A DNA stretch of 64,000 bases from Winogradskyella immobilis (GTDB lineage: Bacteria > Bacteroidota > Bacteroidia > Flavobacteriales > Flavobacteriaceae). The stretch is taken from the NCBI RefSeq assembly GCF_021887715.1, contig NZ_JAIQXX010000002.1:186001-250000 (forward strand), written 5' to 3'. The first letter of the stretch is position 1. Every line of letters starts with the position of its first letter. Below, piece after piece: positions 43,134 to 53,632 of the stretch. The translations under genes and the position numbers were made by a program. A model generated the notes under the pieces. The model was not told the DNA's origin. It was given only the letters and a program-made list of their open reading frames with translations, and did no database searches.

Positions 43134-44201
43134 ATGAGTGAAGAGTTAAAACCAACACCGCAAAATGAAGAAGTAGATTTAGGGCAGTTGTTTAAGATGA
43201 TTGGCAATATGTTTCAAAAGTTTTTTGATTTTATTGCAAAAATCTTCAAAGGTTTATTTCATGTTTTAATATTAATATTAGCCCACTTTTTTAAGCGTTT
43301 AAAATGGTATGCTTTGGCCGGATTTGTAGGTTTAGTTATTGGTTATTTTTTAGATAGGAGTTCAGATAAGCTATATGGAGCAAATATGTTCATTCAAACT
43401 AACTTTAACTCTGGATATCAAGTCTATGAAAACATAAAGAATTTAAATGAGCTAGCGACAGAAGAAGATGTTGTCAGAATTGCTGAAATTTTAAATATAG
43501 ACACAACATATGCTTCTAAACTTAAAGGATTTTACATTGAGCCAGCTATAGATGAAAATGTTAGGTTTCAGATGTTTTCGAATTATAAAAAAGGATTAGA
43601 TTCTATAGGTAGAGAAGAGGCTAAATATGATGTTTATGTTAGCTCGTTAAGTAACTATAATTTTAATAGACATAAAATAGGAGTTGCGTCTATTGATAAA
43701 AATATTTATCCTATGCTGGATACTACTTTTGTGAATGCAATTTCTAAAAATGAATATTTAAATGAGGTATTAAGAGTCAATCAAGATAACTTTGATAGAC
43801 AAGATACCACCTTGATTAAACAGGAGAAAGAAATGGATAATTTAATTAAAAGTTATCTTGAGATACGTAATAAGGAGGCTGATAAAAAACCAATTCCGGG
43901 AGCAGGAACAAATATATCTTTAGGAGATGCCCAAAAGAATGAGTTATTAGTTAATGAAGCACCTTTAGTAAAGGAAAAACTTGAATTAGCGGCTAAAAGA
44001 AGAAGTATTGAGAAAGATAAAGTGACGCAAAAAAACATTATTTCTGTAATCTCCGATTTCCCAGTAACAGGGTATGATATACAAGAATGGCATCAAGATT
44101 TAAGGTTTTTAATGCCTGCAATATTTATAGGTGTTACTTTACTTCTATTTTCACTTATTGGCCTTAATAAGTTTGTGAAAGAATATGAAGGCATAAAATA
44201 A
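43134..44201 (+). CDS. Wzz-like chain-length determinant protein
   Basis: The 355-residue protein has an N-terminal amphipathic/hydrophobic region (~25-50), a first membrane helix (~55-72), a ~240-residue periplasmic part with coiled-coil character, and a second membrane helix near residues 325-345. This two-helix topology is that of Wzz/PCP proteins, which set polysaccharide chain length. Sequence identity to known Wzz is not obvious, so the call rests on topology and on its place at the head of the polysaccharide locus, four bases after the DUF6909-like gene. Confidence 0.65.
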   Translation: MSEELKPTPQNEEVDLGQLFKMIGNMFQKFFDFIAKIFKGLFHVLILILAHFFKRLKWYALAGFVGLVIGYFLDRSSDKLYGANMFIQTNFNSGYQVYENIKNLNELATEEDVVRIAEILNIDTTYASKLKGFYIEPAIDENVRFQMFSNYKKGLDSIGREEAKYDVYVSSLSNYNFNRHKIGVASIDKNIYPMLDTTFVNAISKNEYLNEVLRVNQDNFDRQDTTLIKQEKEMDNLIKSYLEIRNKEADKKPIPGAGTNISLGDAQKNELLVNEAPLVKEKLELAAKRRSIEKDKVTQKNIISVISDFPVTGYDIQEWHQDLRFLMPAIFIGVTLLLFSLIGLNKFVKEYEGIK

Positions 44202-44211
44202 AAAAATCCGT

Positions 44212-45219
44212 GTGAATGTATTAATAACAGGTGGATTAGGTTTTATTGGATCTAATTTTATTGAATATTTCTTAGATAAATATGTTAATTATTCTGTTAT
44301 CAATTTAGACAAGAATACTTATGCTGGGCATACTTCAAATTTAAAGAACGTTTCAAGCAGTCCTAGATACATTTATATTAAAGGAGATATCTGTGATAAA
44401 AATATAGTAAACAACTTATTCCAAGAATACAATTTTTCTAGTGTTATTCATTTTGCAGCTGAATCTCATGTAGATAATTCTATTGAAAATCCAGATGAAT
44501 TTATAAACACTAATATTCATGGCACGTTTAATTTATTAAATAGCGCAAAAAGATATTGGATGGAAGCCCCTTTTCAATATAAAAAAGATCTAAATAATAA
44601 TAGGTTTCACCATATATCAACAGATGAAGTTTACGGAACATTAGGCGCAAAAGGCTTATTTACAGAAAAGACACCTTATGCGCCAAATAGCCCTTATAGT
44701 GCTTCAAAGGCAGCTTCAGATTTTATTGTGCGAAGTTATTTTCATACCTACGGAATGAATGTTGTCACCACGAATTGTAGTAATAATTATGGCCCAAAGC
44801 AACATGATGAAAAGTTGATCCCAACAATTATTAGAAAAGCGTTAAACAATGAGTCAATTCCAATTTATGGAGATGGAAAAAATATTAGAGATTGGCTATA
44901 TGTAGAAGATCATTGCATAGGAATAGACTTAGCATTTCATAATGGAAAGGCTGGAGAAACATATAATATTGGGGGCAATAATGAGAGAGATAATCTATAC
45001 ATTGCCAACAAAATATGTAATGTTCTTGATGAAATGAAACCTAAAACTCAATCTTATTCAAAACAGATTACATTTGTAAAAGATAGGCCTGGTCATGATT
45101 TTAGATATGCCATAGATGCTTCAAAAATTGAAAAGGAATTAGGTTGGAAAGCGAATGAAAATTTTGAAACAGGAATTTTAAAAACCATTAAATGGTATTT
45201 AAAAAAATATAATGTTTAA
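44212..45219 (+). CDS. rfbB: dTDP-glucose 4,6-dehydratase
   Basis: RmlB turns dTDP-glucose into dTDP-4-keto-6-deoxyglucose, step two of dTDP-rhamnose synthesis. The 335-residue SDR protein has the N-terminal GGLGFIGSNF NAD site, the FAAESHVDNS segment, the STDEVYG motif, and the catalytic YSASKAASD (Tyr/Lys). It begins at a GTG codon at 44212; no in-frame ATG lies close upstream, and the following sequence matches the usual MNVLITGG start. It opens the rfbBACD block. Confidence 0.96.
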   Translation: MNVLITGGLGFIGSNFIEYFLDKYVNYSVINLDKNTYAGHTSNLKNVSSSPRYIYIKGDICDKNIVNNLFQEYNFSSVIHFAAESHVDNSIENPDEFINTNIHGTFNLLNSAKRYWMEAPFQYKKDLNNNRFHHISTDEVYGTLGAKGLFTEKTPYAPNSPYSASKAASDFIVRSYFHTYGMNVVTTNCSNNYGPKQHDEKLIPTIIRKALNNESIPIYGDGKNIRDWLYVEDHCIGIDLAFHNGKAGETYNIGGNNERDNLYIANKICNVLDEMKPKTQSYSKQITFVKDRPGHDFRYAIDASKIEKELGWKANENFETGILKTIKWYLKKYNV

Positions 45220-45266
45220 TTTAAAAGAAATTTTCATTTATATAGAAATGAGAAAATAAATTTTTA

Positions 45267-46133
45267 ATGAAAGGTATCATATTAGCAGGCGGTTCTGGCA
45301 CAAGATTGCATCCTCTTACATTAGCTGTAAGTAAGCAACTAATGCCTATTTACGATAAGCCAATGATATATTACCCCTTATCAACATTAATGTGGGCTGG
45401 TATCAGAGAGATATTAATTATATCTACACCTCAAGACCTACCTTTATTCAAAAAGCTTTTAGGTAATGGCAAAAAATTAGGTTGTAATTTTAAATATGCC
45501 GTACAAGAAAAACCAAACGGTTTAGCAGAAGCATTTATTATTGGCGAAGAATTTATAGGGAACGATAAAGTTGCTTTAATATTAGGCGACAACGTGTTTC
45601 ACGGCACAGGATTATCTAATTTATTACAAGAAAATAATAACCCTAATGGAGGCATAATTTATGCGTATCATGTTCATGATCCAGAGCGCTATGGCGTTGC
45701 TGAATTTGATAAAAAAGGAAATGTCATTTCGATAGAAGAAAAACCATTAAAACCCAAATCAAGTTATGCAATTCCAGGCATTTATTTTTATGACAACTCT
45801 ATCGTAGAAGTAGCAAAAAGTATAAAACCTAGTGATAGAAACGAGCTTGAAATTACAGATGTCAATATAGCCTATCTTAAACAAGGAAAACTAAAAGTTA
45901 GTGTTTTAGATAAAGGAACAGCTTGGTTAGATACAGGGACATTTCAATCTTTAATGCAGGCGTCTCAATTTGTTCAGGTTATTGAAGAACGCCAAGGCTT
46001 AAAAATAGGTGCTATTGAAGAAGCGGCCTATTGTATGGGCTATATTAATGATTCTCAACTAAAAGAATTAGCGACACCATTAATTAAAAGCGGTTATGGG
46101 AAGCACTTGTTAAGTTTATTAGCTAAGAAATGA
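45267..46133 (+). CDS. rfbA: Glucose-1-phosphate thymidylyltransferase
   Basis: RmlA joins dTTP and glucose-1-phosphate to give dTDP-glucose, the first step of rhamnose synthesis. The 288-residue enzyme has the nucleotide site [11 protein letters not shown], the sugar site [18 protein letters not shown] and the [12 protein letters not shown] segment, all typical. Its stop overlaps the rfbC start by four bases (ATGA). The gene order B-A-C-D shows a complete pathway. Confidence 0.97.
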   Translation: MKGIILAGGSGTRLHPLTLAVSKQLMPIYDKPMIYYPLSTLMWAGIREILIISTPQDLPLFKKLLGNGKKLGCNFKYAVQEKPNGLAEAFIIGEEFIGNDKVALILGDNVFHGTGLSNLLQENNNPNGGIIYAYHVHDPERYGVAEFDKKGNVISIEEKPLKPKSSYAIPGIYFYDNSIVEVAKSIKPSDRNELEITDVNIAYLKQGKLKVSVLDKGTAWLDTGTFQSLMQASQFVQVIEERQGLKIGAIEEAAYCMGYINDSQLKELATPLIKSGYGKHLLSLLAKK

Positions 46134-46675
46134 GTATTAAAGAGACAGGCTTATTGGGTTGTTTTGTAATTCAACCAGAAATTTTTAATGACACCAGAGG
46201 TTATTTTTACGAAACATTTAATCAAAAACGATTTAATTCTAAATTAGGACTCAATATTCATTTTGTTCAAGATAACGAATCGTTATCTTCTAAAGGGGTT
46301 TTACGTGGATTACACTATCAAAAAGGCGAATATGCCCAAGCTAAATTAGTAAGAGTCGTAAAAGGAAGTATTTTAGACGTAGCTGTAGACATAAGAGAAG
46401 GTTCTAAAACTTTTGGACAACATTTTTCAATAGAACTTTCCGAAGAAAATAAAACACAATTATTTATACCAAAAGGATTTGCCCATGGGTTTTTGGTTTT
46501 GGAGGATAATACTATTTTTAGTTATAAATGTGATAATTATTATAATAAAGCTTCTGAAGCAGGCATAATATATAATGACCCCGATTTAAATATAGATTGG
46601 AAACTAAAAAAAGACAAGCTTATACTTTCTGAAAAAGACACGATTTTACCACATCTTAAGAATGCTCAATTTTAA
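46130..46675 (+). CDS. rfbC: dTDP-4-dehydrorhamnose 3,5-epimerase
   Basis: RmlC epimerises dTDP-4-keto-6-deoxyglucose at C3 and C5. The 181-residue cupin has the family motifs [20 protein letters not shown] (catalytic His in GLHYQ), [18 protein letters not shown], and [14 protein letters not shown]. It overlaps rfbA by four bases. Confidence 0.96.
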   Translation: MSIKETGLLGCFVIQPEIFNDTRGYFYETFNQKRFNSKLGLNIHFVQDNESLSSKGVLRGLHYQKGEYAQAKLVRVVKGSILDVAVDIREGSKTFGQHFSIELSEENKTQLFIPKGFAHGFLVLEDNTIFSYKCDNYYNKASEAGIIYNDPDLNIDWKLKKDKLILSEKDTILPHLKNAQF

Positions 46676-46687
46676 TTGCTTATAGCT

Positions 46688-47545
46688 ATGAAAACCATTT
46701 TAGTTACAGGTAAAGATAGTCAGCTTTCACAATGTATTCAAGATATAAAAAATCAATATCCAAAGCTTAACTTTATTTTTAAATCATCAAAAGCTTTAGA
46801 CATTACCAACAATGATCAGTTAGAATTATTTTTCAACACAAATACTATTGATTATTGTATTAATTGTGCGGCATATACAGCAGTTGACAAAGCCGAAATT
46901 GAAAAGGAAAAAGCAACAAAGGTTAATTTTGAAGGAATCAAAAATTTAGTAAATATTTGTAATGAAGCTAATGCTACGCTGATACATATTTCAACGGATT
47001 TTGTGTTTAACGGTAATTCTAAAAAACCATACCTAGAAACAGATAAAACAGACCCTATAAATGTATATGGAAAAACTAAGCGCAAAGGCGAGTTAAAGGT
47101 CATAGAAAACTCGCAAAAATATTTCATAATAAGAACGTCCTGGTTGTATTCTGAATATGGAACTAATTTTTTAAAGACAATGTTAAAATTATCGAATCAA
47201 AAAGATAAAATAGATGTTGTTAATGATCAAATAGGAAGCCCTACTTACGCTAAAGACTTAGCTGAGGTAATTTTAAAGTTTATCGATTTAAACATTTTGA
47301 ATTATGGCATTTACAACTATAGTAATTCAGGAGAAATAAGTTGGTATCAGTTTGCTAAAACTATTTTTAAAATCTTGAATATTAGTATTAAAACAAATTC
47401 TATTTCTTCCAAAGATTATAAAACTTTAGCCAAGAGACCTGATTACAGTGTGTTAAATACTAATAAAATAAGACAGGTTTTTGATATAGATATACCTAAT
47501 TGGGAAATAAGCCTCAAAAAAGCAATATCAAATTTAAATGAATAG
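46688..47545 (+). CDS. rfbD: dTDP-4-dehydrorhamnose reductase
   Basis: RmlD reduces the keto group to complete dTDP-L-rhamnose. I use the ATG at 46688 rather than the TTG 12 bases before. The 285-residue SDR has a GKDSQLSQ nucleotide loop at the N-terminus (a variant of GxxGQLG), the NCAAYTAVDKAE motif, STDFVFNG and the catalytic YGKTKRKGE (Tyr and Lys). It overlaps cysQ by 8 bases, so the sugar and sulfate blocks are in one operon. Confidence 0.95.
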   Translation: MKTILVTGKDSQLSQCIQDIKNQYPKLNFIFKSSKALDITNNDQLELFFNTNTIDYCINCAAYTAVDKAEIEKEKATKVNFEGIKNLVNICNEANATLIHISTDFVFNGNSKKPYLETDKTDPINVYGKTKRKGELKVIENSQKYFIIRTSWLYSEYGTNFLKTMLKLSNQKDKIDVVNDQIGSPTYAKDLAEVILKFIDLNILNYGIYNYSNSGEISWYQFAKTIFKILNISIKTNSISSKDYKTLAKRPDYSVLNTNKIRQVFDIDIPNWEISLKKAISNLNE

Positions 47546-48329
47546 TAATTTACAAATAGCTATAGAAGCTGCACTAGAAGCAGGAGAAGCTATAATGAAA
47601 ATTTATGATTCTACAATTTCAGTAGAATATAAAGAGGATGATTCACCACTAACTGAAGCAGATAAAAAAGCTAATGATATTATAAACAGGTATTTATTAA
47701 AAACAAATATCCCTGTTATTAGTGAAGAAAACAGACAAATTGATTTTTCTATAAGAAAAAACTGGAATAAATGTTGGATTGTAGACCCTCTTGATGGCAC
47801 AAAAGAGTTCATAAAACGTAATGGAGAATTTACAGTTAATATTGCCTTAGTTAAAAATGGTATTCCAGAATTAGGTGTTATATACGTCCCAGCTACCAAA
47901 GTATTGTATTTTGGAGAGGTAAAACAAAATTCAAGTTTTAAAGTAGAGTTAAATACGCATCAAGAATCTTTGGAAAACATTTTCAATAAAAAAATTGTCA
48001 TAAAAGCAGCTGAAACTAATTCAAATTTAATACGCATTGTGGGTAGTCGTTCGCATATGAATCAAAAAACCAGTGATTTTATAAACGCACTAAAAACTGA
48101 AGACAATAATGTCGAGATCGTATCTAAAGGGAGTTCTCTAAAATTCTGTTTGATAGCAGAAGGGTTGGCGGATATTTACCCGCGTTTTGCACCTACTATG
48201 GAATGGGACACAGCAGCAGGTCAGGCTATATGTAATGCCGTTGACTTCAATGTAATATCTCAAGAAACTAACGAACCACTTTTATACAATAAAGAGAATC
48301 TTCTAAATCCATATTTTATAGTTTCTTAA
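47538..48329 (+). CDS. cysQ: 3'(2'),5'-bisphosphate nucleotidase
   Basis: CysQ hydrolyses PAP to AMP, removing the toxic product of PAPS-using reactions. The 263-residue protein of the inositol-monophosphatase family has the metal sites DSPLTEADKKAN, the ISEEN segment, and the signature WIVDPLDGTKEFIKRNGEFTVN, plus the C-terminal EWDTAAGQAI. It begins the four-gene sulfate-activation block inside the polysaccharide locus. Confidence 0.95.
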   Translation: MNSNLQIAIEAALEAGEAIMKIYDSTISVEYKEDDSPLTEADKKANDIINRYLLKTNIPVISEENRQIDFSIRKNWNKCWIVDPLDGTKEFIKRNGEFTVNIALVKNGIPELGVIYVPATKVLYFGEVKQNSSFKVELNTHQESLENIFNKKIVIKAAETNSNLIRIVGSRSHMNQKTSDFINALKTEDNNVEIVSKGSSLKFCLIAEGLADIYPRFAPTMEWDTAAGQAICNAVDFNVISQETNEPLLYNKENLLNPYFIVS

Positions 48330-48382
48330 GGAGAAGTCAGATAGAGATTAGTTATTTTAGCTAGAGTAATTAAAAAGAATTA

Positions 48383-48976
48383 ATGAAAAAAAATGTTTTG
48401 GAACATAATTTTAAGATTCTTAATAAAGATCGAGTAAAAATAAATGGACATAAACCGTTATTAATATGGTTCACTGGCCTATCAGGTTCTGGTAAATCAA
48501 CTATAGCAAATCTTTTAGAACAAGAACTTTATAAAAAAAGAATACACACATATGTTTTAGACGGTGACAATATTAGAAAGGGCATTAATAAAGACCTTAC
48601 TTTTTCGCCAGAGCATAGAACTGAAAACATAAGAAGAGTTGCTGAGGTTGCACATTTAATGATGGATGCAGGCTTGGTTGTTTTAGCAGCTTTTATTTCA
48701 CCATATAAAGAAGATAGAATAGCCATTAAAAATATAGTTAAAGAAGACAATTTTGTAGAAGTTTACATAAATACTAGTCTTGAAGAATGTGAACGTAGAG
48801 ATGTGAAAGGGTTATATAAAATGGCTCGTAAAGGTGAGATTGAAGATATGACAGGAATATCATCACCTTATGAAGCACCAGAACACCCTAATATTGAAAT
48901 AAAAACAGAAAAACAAACACAACAGCAGGCAACAGAAATGATATTAAAATATATTCAACCTAAACTAAAAATATAA
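48383..48976 (+). CDS. cysC: Adenylylsulfate kinase
   Basis: CysC phosphorylates APS to PAPS, the universal sulfate donor. The 197-residue protein has the P-loop GLSGSGKST (~residues 31-39), LDGDNIRKGINKDL, the ENIRRVAEVA segment and a lid region around ISPYKEDR. It is a stand-alone kinase rather than a fusion with CysN. Its gene stop is followed by cysD one base later. Confidence 0.96.
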   Translation: MKKNVLEHNFKILNKDRVKINGHKPLLIWFTGLSGSGKSTIANLLEQELYKKRIHTYVLDGDNIRKGINKDLTFSPEHRTENIRRVAEVAHLMMDAGLVVLAAFISPYKEDRIAIKNIVKEDNFVEVYINTSLEECERRDVKGLYKMARKGEIEDMTGISSPYEAPEHPNIEIKTEKQTQQQATEMILKYIQPKLKI

Positions 48977-48977
48977 T

Positions 48978-49883
48978 ATGAGCAGGTATTATCTAAGCTA
49001 TATGGATGAGCTGGAGAGTGAAGCTATTTTTGTACTACGAGAAGTTTGGGCTCAATTTCAGAACCCTGTAATATTATTTTCTGGCGGTAAAGATTCTATT
49101 TTGGTTGCACATTTAGCTAAAAAAGCATTTTATCCTTCAAAAATTCCTTTTTCATTCCTTCATATAGATACGGGACATAACTTTCCTGAGACTATAAAAT
49201 TTAGAAATGAGATTATCAAAGGTTTTGGAGCAGATTTAATTGTAGGATCTGTTCAAGAAGCAATTGATGATGGTCGAGTGGCTGAAGAAAAAGGAAAGCG
49301 GGCAACGCGCAATACACTTCAAATAAACACATTGCTAGATGCTATAGAATTAAACAATATTGATTGTGCTATTGGCGGAGGGCGAAGAGATGAAGAAAAG
49401 TCTAGAGCTAAAGAACGCTTCTTTTCCCATAGAGATGATTTTGGTCAGTGGGATCCTAAAAACCAACGCCCTGAACTTTGGAATATTTTTAATGGAAAAT
49501 GTTTTGAAGGAGAACACTTTAGAGTTTTCCCGATAAGTAATTGGACAGAAATGGATGTTTGGAATTATATAAAACGAGAAAACATTTCTATTCCTTCACT
49601 TTATTTTGCGCATGAGCGCGAAGTTATTTGGAGACAGAATAGTTGGATTCCTAATTCAGAATTTCTAACACTTGATGAGAATGAAGAAGTAGTAACAAAA
49701 AAAATCCGATTTAGAACCTTAGGGGATATTACCATTACAGGAGGAATAGAGTCCGATGCTGATACTTTAGAAAAAATAGTAGATGAAGTATCTACGATGA
49801 GACAAACAGAAAGAGGGAATAGGAGTGATGACAAACGCTCAGAATCGGCAATGGAGGATAGAAAACGTCAAGGGTATTTTTAA
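48978..49883 (+). CDS. cysD: Sulfate adenylyltransferase subunit 2
   Basis: CysD is the catalytic subunit that forms APS from ATP and sulfate. The 301-residue protein has the PP-loop FSGGKDSILVAHLAKKAF (~residues 36-53), the HIDTGHNFPET motif, AIGGGRRDEEKSRAKER and the C-terminal GRNRSDDK-like RQTERGNRSDDKRSESAMEDRK segment. It works as a heterodimer with CysN, encoded 21 bases downstream. Confidence 0.97.
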   Translation: MSRYYLSYMDELESEAIFVLREVWAQFQNPVILFSGGKDSILVAHLAKKAFYPSKIPFSFLHIDTGHNFPETIKFRNEIIKGFGADLIVGSVQEAIDDGRVAEEKGKRATRNTLQINTLLDAIELNNIDCAIGGGRRDEEKSRAKERFFSHRDDFGQWDPKNQRPELWNIFNGKCFEGEHFRVFPISNWTEMDVWNYIKRENISIPSLYFAHEREVIWRQNSWIPNSEFLTLDENEEVVTKKIRFRTLGDITITGGIESDADTLEKIVDEVSTMRQTERGNRSDDKRSESAMEDRKRQGYF

Positions 49884-49904
49884 TATAGTTTTATATAATA
49901 AAAG

Positions 49905-51158
49905 ATGATAGATAATAATCAGTTATTGCGTTTCACAACAGCAGGTAGTGTAGACGATGGTAAGAGCACTTTAATAGGACGATTACTTTATGACTCAAAG
50001 TCTATTTTTGAAGATCAATTAGAGGCTATAGAGAACACGAGTCGTAAAAAAGGATACGATGGAGTAGATTTAGCATTGTTTACTGATGGATTAAGAGATG
50101 AGCGAGAACAAGGCATAACTATAGACGTTGCTTATAGATACTTTACAACCCCAAAACGTAAATTTATAATAGCAGATACACCGGGTCATATTCAATATAC
50201 AAGAAATATGATAACAGGAGCTTCTACGGCAAACGCAGCTATTATTTTAATTGATGCTAGAAATGGCGTTATTGAACAAACAAAGCGACATACTTTTATT
50301 GCGTCTTTATTGCAAATATCTCATGTTATTGTATGTATCAATAAGATGGATTTAGTAGATTTTTCAGAAGATATTTTTAATAGAATAACAACAGAGTTTG
50401 AAGAAATTTCTTCTAAAATGATTGTTAAAGACGTGAGGTATATTCCAATCAGTGCTTTGTGTGGTGATAATGTAGTCAATAGATCTAAAGAGATGCCTTG
50501 GTATCAAGGAGCACCACTTTTACATACTTTAGAAACCATTCATATTAGCAGTGATATAAATAAAATTGATGCGAGATTTCCTATACAAACTGTTATTAGA
50601 CCTCAAGATGAAAACCATAGAGATTATAGAGGTTATGCAGGTCGAATAGAAAGTGGTGTTTTTAGAGTAGGAGATAAAGTAACTATAATGCCTTCTGGGT
50701 TTACTTCAAAAATAAAAACAATAGACACTTATAACAGAATGATAAGAGAAGCTTATGCACCCATGTCTGTTTCCATGACTTTAGAAGATGATATTGACAT
50801 CAGTAGAGGCGATATGATTGCCCGTTCTAATAATCAACCTCAGGTTACACAAAATATAGAAGCCATGTTGTGCTGGCTAAATGATGAGAATGCTAAACCT
50901 AGAGCGAAGTATATTATAAAACATACCTCTAATGATCAAAAGGCAATGATTACAGAAATTGTTTACAAAATTGACATTGAATTTTTAAATAGAATAAGTG
51001 ATGATAAAACTTTAAAAATAAACGATATTTGTAAAGTTAAAATTAGAACAACAAAACCCTTAATGGTCGATAGTTATCGTGAAAACAGAACAACAGGTTC
51101 TTTTATTCTTATCGATGAAATGACCAATGAAACAGTTGCTTCAGGGATGGTTGTTTAA
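49905..51158 (+). CDS. cysN: Sulfate adenylyltransferase subunit 1 (GTPase)
   Basis: CysN is the GTPase subunit that drives APS formation. The 417-residue protein has the G1 motif GSVDDGKST, the switch region EREQGITIDVAYRYF, DTPGH, and NKMDLV, followed by two beta-barrel domains. It has no fused APS kinase, which fits the separate cysC. It ends the sulfate block; a gap of about 85 bases then leads to wecB. Confidence 0.96.
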   Translation: MIDNNQLLRFTTAGSVDDGKSTLIGRLLYDSKSIFEDQLEAIENTSRKKGYDGVDLALFTDGLRDEREQGITIDVAYRYFTTPKRKFIIADTPGHIQYTRNMITGASTANAAIILIDARNGVIEQTKRHTFIASLLQISHVIVCINKMDLVDFSEDIFNRITTEFEEISSKMIVKDVRYIPISALCGDNVVNRSKEMPWYQGAPLLHTLETIHISSDINKIDARFPIQTVIRPQDENHRDYRGYAGRIESGVFRVGDKVTIMPSGFTSKIKTIDTYNRMIREAYAPMSVSMTLEDDIDISRGDMIARSNNQPQVTQNIEAMLCWLNDENAKPRAKYIIKHTSNDQKAMITEIVYKIDIEFLNRISDDKTLKINDICKVKIRTTKPLMVDSYRENRTTGSFILIDEMTNETVASGMVV

Positions 51159-51244
51159 TCGAATTTAAAGTAGGAGAGCTTTTTTAGTTTAAGATTTAAA
51201 ATGTAAATAAAATATTCTAATTTTACACCTCCATATAATTTAAT

Positions 51245-52378
51245 ATGAATAAAAAAAAATCTAATTTAATTGTATTTGGCACAAGACCAGAAGCTATAAA
51301 AATGGCGCCACTTGTAAAAGAATTTCAAAAAAATAATGATTATTTCGAAACAAAAGTTTGTATAACGGCTCAACATAGAGAAATGTTGGATCAGGTTCTT
51401 GATTTTTTTGAAATCACTCCAGATTATGATCTTGATTTAATGAAACCAAATCAAAACCTATATTCACTTACAGCAGATATTATAACAAACTTAAAACCAA
51501 TTTTAGAAGAATTCAAACCAGACTATGTATATGCTCATGGAGATACCACGACAACGATGGCAACAAGTATTGCTGCATTTTACAGTGGGGCTAAGGTTTG
51601 TCATGTAGAAGCAGGGCTGAGAACATTTAACAAACGATCTCCATTTCCAGAAGAGATTAATAGAAGTATAGCGGGAAGAATTTCGGACTATCATTTTTCT
51701 CCGACAGAGACATCAAAACAAAATTTACTTGATGAGAATATATCAAAAACAGATATATTAGTAACTGGAAATACTGTGATTGATGCATTACAGTTTAGTG
51801 CAAAAAAAGTAACATCTTCAAGTTTTCAAAATGAAGAAATTGAAAACTTGAAGGGGGTTGTTGACTATAAAAAGAAATTAATATTAGTAACGGGGCATCG
51901 AAGAGAAAACCACGGTCAAGGTTTTATTAACATATGTTCAGCGCTAAAACAGATAGCTAGTAATAACCCAGATGTCCAAATTGTTTATCCTGTTCATTTG
52001 AATCCAAATGTTTTAAAACCAGTATATGAATTACTTGATGGAATAGATAATGTGCAATTGATTGCACCATTGTCATATCCATCATTTGTATGGTTAATGG
52101 AAAAATCATATTTAATTATTACAGACAGTGGGGGTGTTCAAGAAGAAGCACCAAGTTTAGGAAAGCCAGTATTAGTAATGCGGGATACAACAGAAAGACC
52201 AGAAGCTGTAGAGGCAGGAACTGTTGTTTTAGTTGGGACGGACAAAAACAAAATAATAGAAGAGGCTGAGCGCTTACTGACTGACAGTACAGCTTATAAT
52301 AATATGAGCAGGTTACATAATCCATATGGAGATGGTAAGGCGTGTAATAGAATTGCTAGTTTTATCAAAAATTTATAG
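51245..52378 (+). CDS. wecB: UDP-N-acetylglucosamine 2-epimerase (non-hydrolysing)
   Basis: WecB interconverts UDP-GlcNAc and UDP-ManNAc. The 377-residue GT-B-fold enzyme has the [13 protein letters not shown] start, [18 protein letters not shown], the [12 protein letters not shown]-like [12 protein letters not shown] motif, and [20 protein letters not shown]. It is paired with wecC downstream. Confidence 0.96.
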   Translation: MNKKKSNLIVFGTRPEAIKMAPLVKEFQKNNDYFETKVCITAQHREMLDQVLDFFEITPDYDLDLMKPNQNLYSLTADIITNLKPILEEFKPDYVYAHGDTTTTMATSIAAFYSGAKVCHVEAGLRTFNKRSPFPEEINRSIAGRISDYHFSPTETSKQNLLDENISKTDILVTGNTVIDALQFSAKKVTSSSFQNEEIENLKGVVDYKKKLILVTGHRRENHGQGFINICSALKQIASNNPDVQIVYPVHLNPNVLKPVYELLDGIDNVQLIAPLSYPSFVWLMEKSYLIITDSGGVQEEAPSLGKPVLVMRDTTERPEAVEAGTVVLVGTDKNKIIEEAERLLTDSTAYNNMSRLHNPYGDGKACNRIASFIKNL

Positions 52379-52407
52379 AACAAGATTTTTTAATTTAATT
52401 GAAGAGA

Positions 52408-53628
52408 ATGAATCAACCAGAAGTAGTCATGATAGGCTTGGGGTATATAGGCTTACCAACGGCAGCCTTAATAGCTCAAAACAAAACTTATGTTCATGGT
52501 GTAGATATTAACCCAAAAGTAGTAGATATTATTAATGAGGGAAAAATACATATTGTTGAACCAGAATTAGATATTGCTGTGGCAGATGCAGTTAAAAACG
52601 GCTATTTAAAAGCCGGAACAACTCCTGTTGAGGCCAAAACATATTTAATAGTCGTGCCGACACCTTTTAAGGCAAAGAATGAGCCGGATATTTCATTTGT
52701 AGAAGCAGCGACAAGAGCTGTTCTTCCTTTATTAAAAGAGAACGATTTATATATTATAGAATCAACATCTCCTATTGGAACGACTGAAAAAATGATGAAT
52801 CTTATTTATTCAGAACGACCAGAATTAATAAAGAAACTCTATATTGCTTATTGTCCAGAACGAGTCCTTCCTGGAAACGTAATGTATGAACTAGTCCATA
52901 ATGACAGGGTTATTGGAGGCGTGGATGATGGATCTACAGAAAAAGCAATTGATTTTTATAAACAATATATAAAAGGCGACTTACATAAGACAAATGCTCG
53001 TACAGCAGAAATGTGTAAATTAGTTGAGAATTCTTCAAGAGATGTACAAATTGCATTTGCAAATGAACTTTCTTTGATATGTGATAAAGCAGATATTAAT
53101 GTATGGGAGCTAATAGAATTAGCTAATAAACATCCAAGGGTAAATATTTTGCAACCTGGTTGTGGAGTCGGTGGACACTGCATAGCGGTAGACCCGTATT
53201 TTATAGTTTCAGATTATCCTATGGAATCTAAAATTATTGGAGCGGCTCGTGAAGTAAATAATTACAAGTCTTTTTGGTGTGCAGAAAAAGTACAAACAGC
53301 TAAGTTAGAATTTGAATTAAAGTACGGACGAAAACCAAGTATTGCTATAATGGGATTAACGTTTAAACCCAATATTGACGATTTAAGAGAATCTCCAGCA
53401 AAATACATTGCTCAAAAAGTATTACAAAAGTCTAATAATGAGGAGTGCTTTATTGTAGAGCCAAATATTACTGACCATAAAGTATTTAAATTAACAGAAT
53501 ATAAAGAAGCTGTTGAAAAAGCCGATATTATTGTATTTTTAGTGGCACATGATGAGTTTAAAACCTTAGAAATTTCTTCAGCTAAAATAGCTTTAGATTT
53601 TTGTGGTGTATTTAAACAAAAAATTTAA
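52408..53628 (+). CDS. wecC: UDP-N-acetyl-D-mannosamine dehydrogenase
   Basis: WecC oxidises UDP-ManNAc to UDP-ManNAcA, giving an acidic sugar. The ATG at 52408 is chosen over the TTG at 52399. The 406-residue protein has the NAD site MIGLGYIGLPTA, the central VENSSRDVQIAFANELS, the catalytic cysteine in QPGCGVGGHCIAVDPYF, and the C-terminal FKPNIDDLRESPA. Together with WecB it predicts ManNAcA as a residue of the surface polymer. Confidence 0.95.
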   Translation: MNQPEVVMIGLGYIGLPTAALIAQNKTYVHGVDINPKVVDIINEGKIHIVEPELDIAVADAVKNGYLKAGTTPVEAKTYLIVVPTPFKAKNEPDISFVEAATRAVLPLLKENDLYIIESTSPIGTTEKMMNLIYSERPELIKKLYIAYCPERVLPGNVMYELVHNDRVIGGVDDGSTEKAIDFYKQYIKGDLHKTNARTAEMCKLVENSSRDVQIAFANELSLICDKADINVWELIELANKHPRVNILQPGCGVGGHCIAVDPYFIVSDYPMESKIIGAAREVNNYKSFWCAEKVQTAKLEFELKYGRKPSIAIMGLTFKPNIDDLRESPAKYIAQKVLQKSNNEECFIVEPNITDHKVFKLTEYKEAVEKADIIVFLVAHDEFKTLEISSAKIALDFCGVFKQKI

Positions 53629-53632
53629 AGGT

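Noticed and set aside
51159-51244. Promoter or terminator between cysN and wecB
   Set aside because: The gap has only a TAATTTTA sequence that misses the final G of the -7 motif and no hairpin with a T run, so no regulatory call is made.
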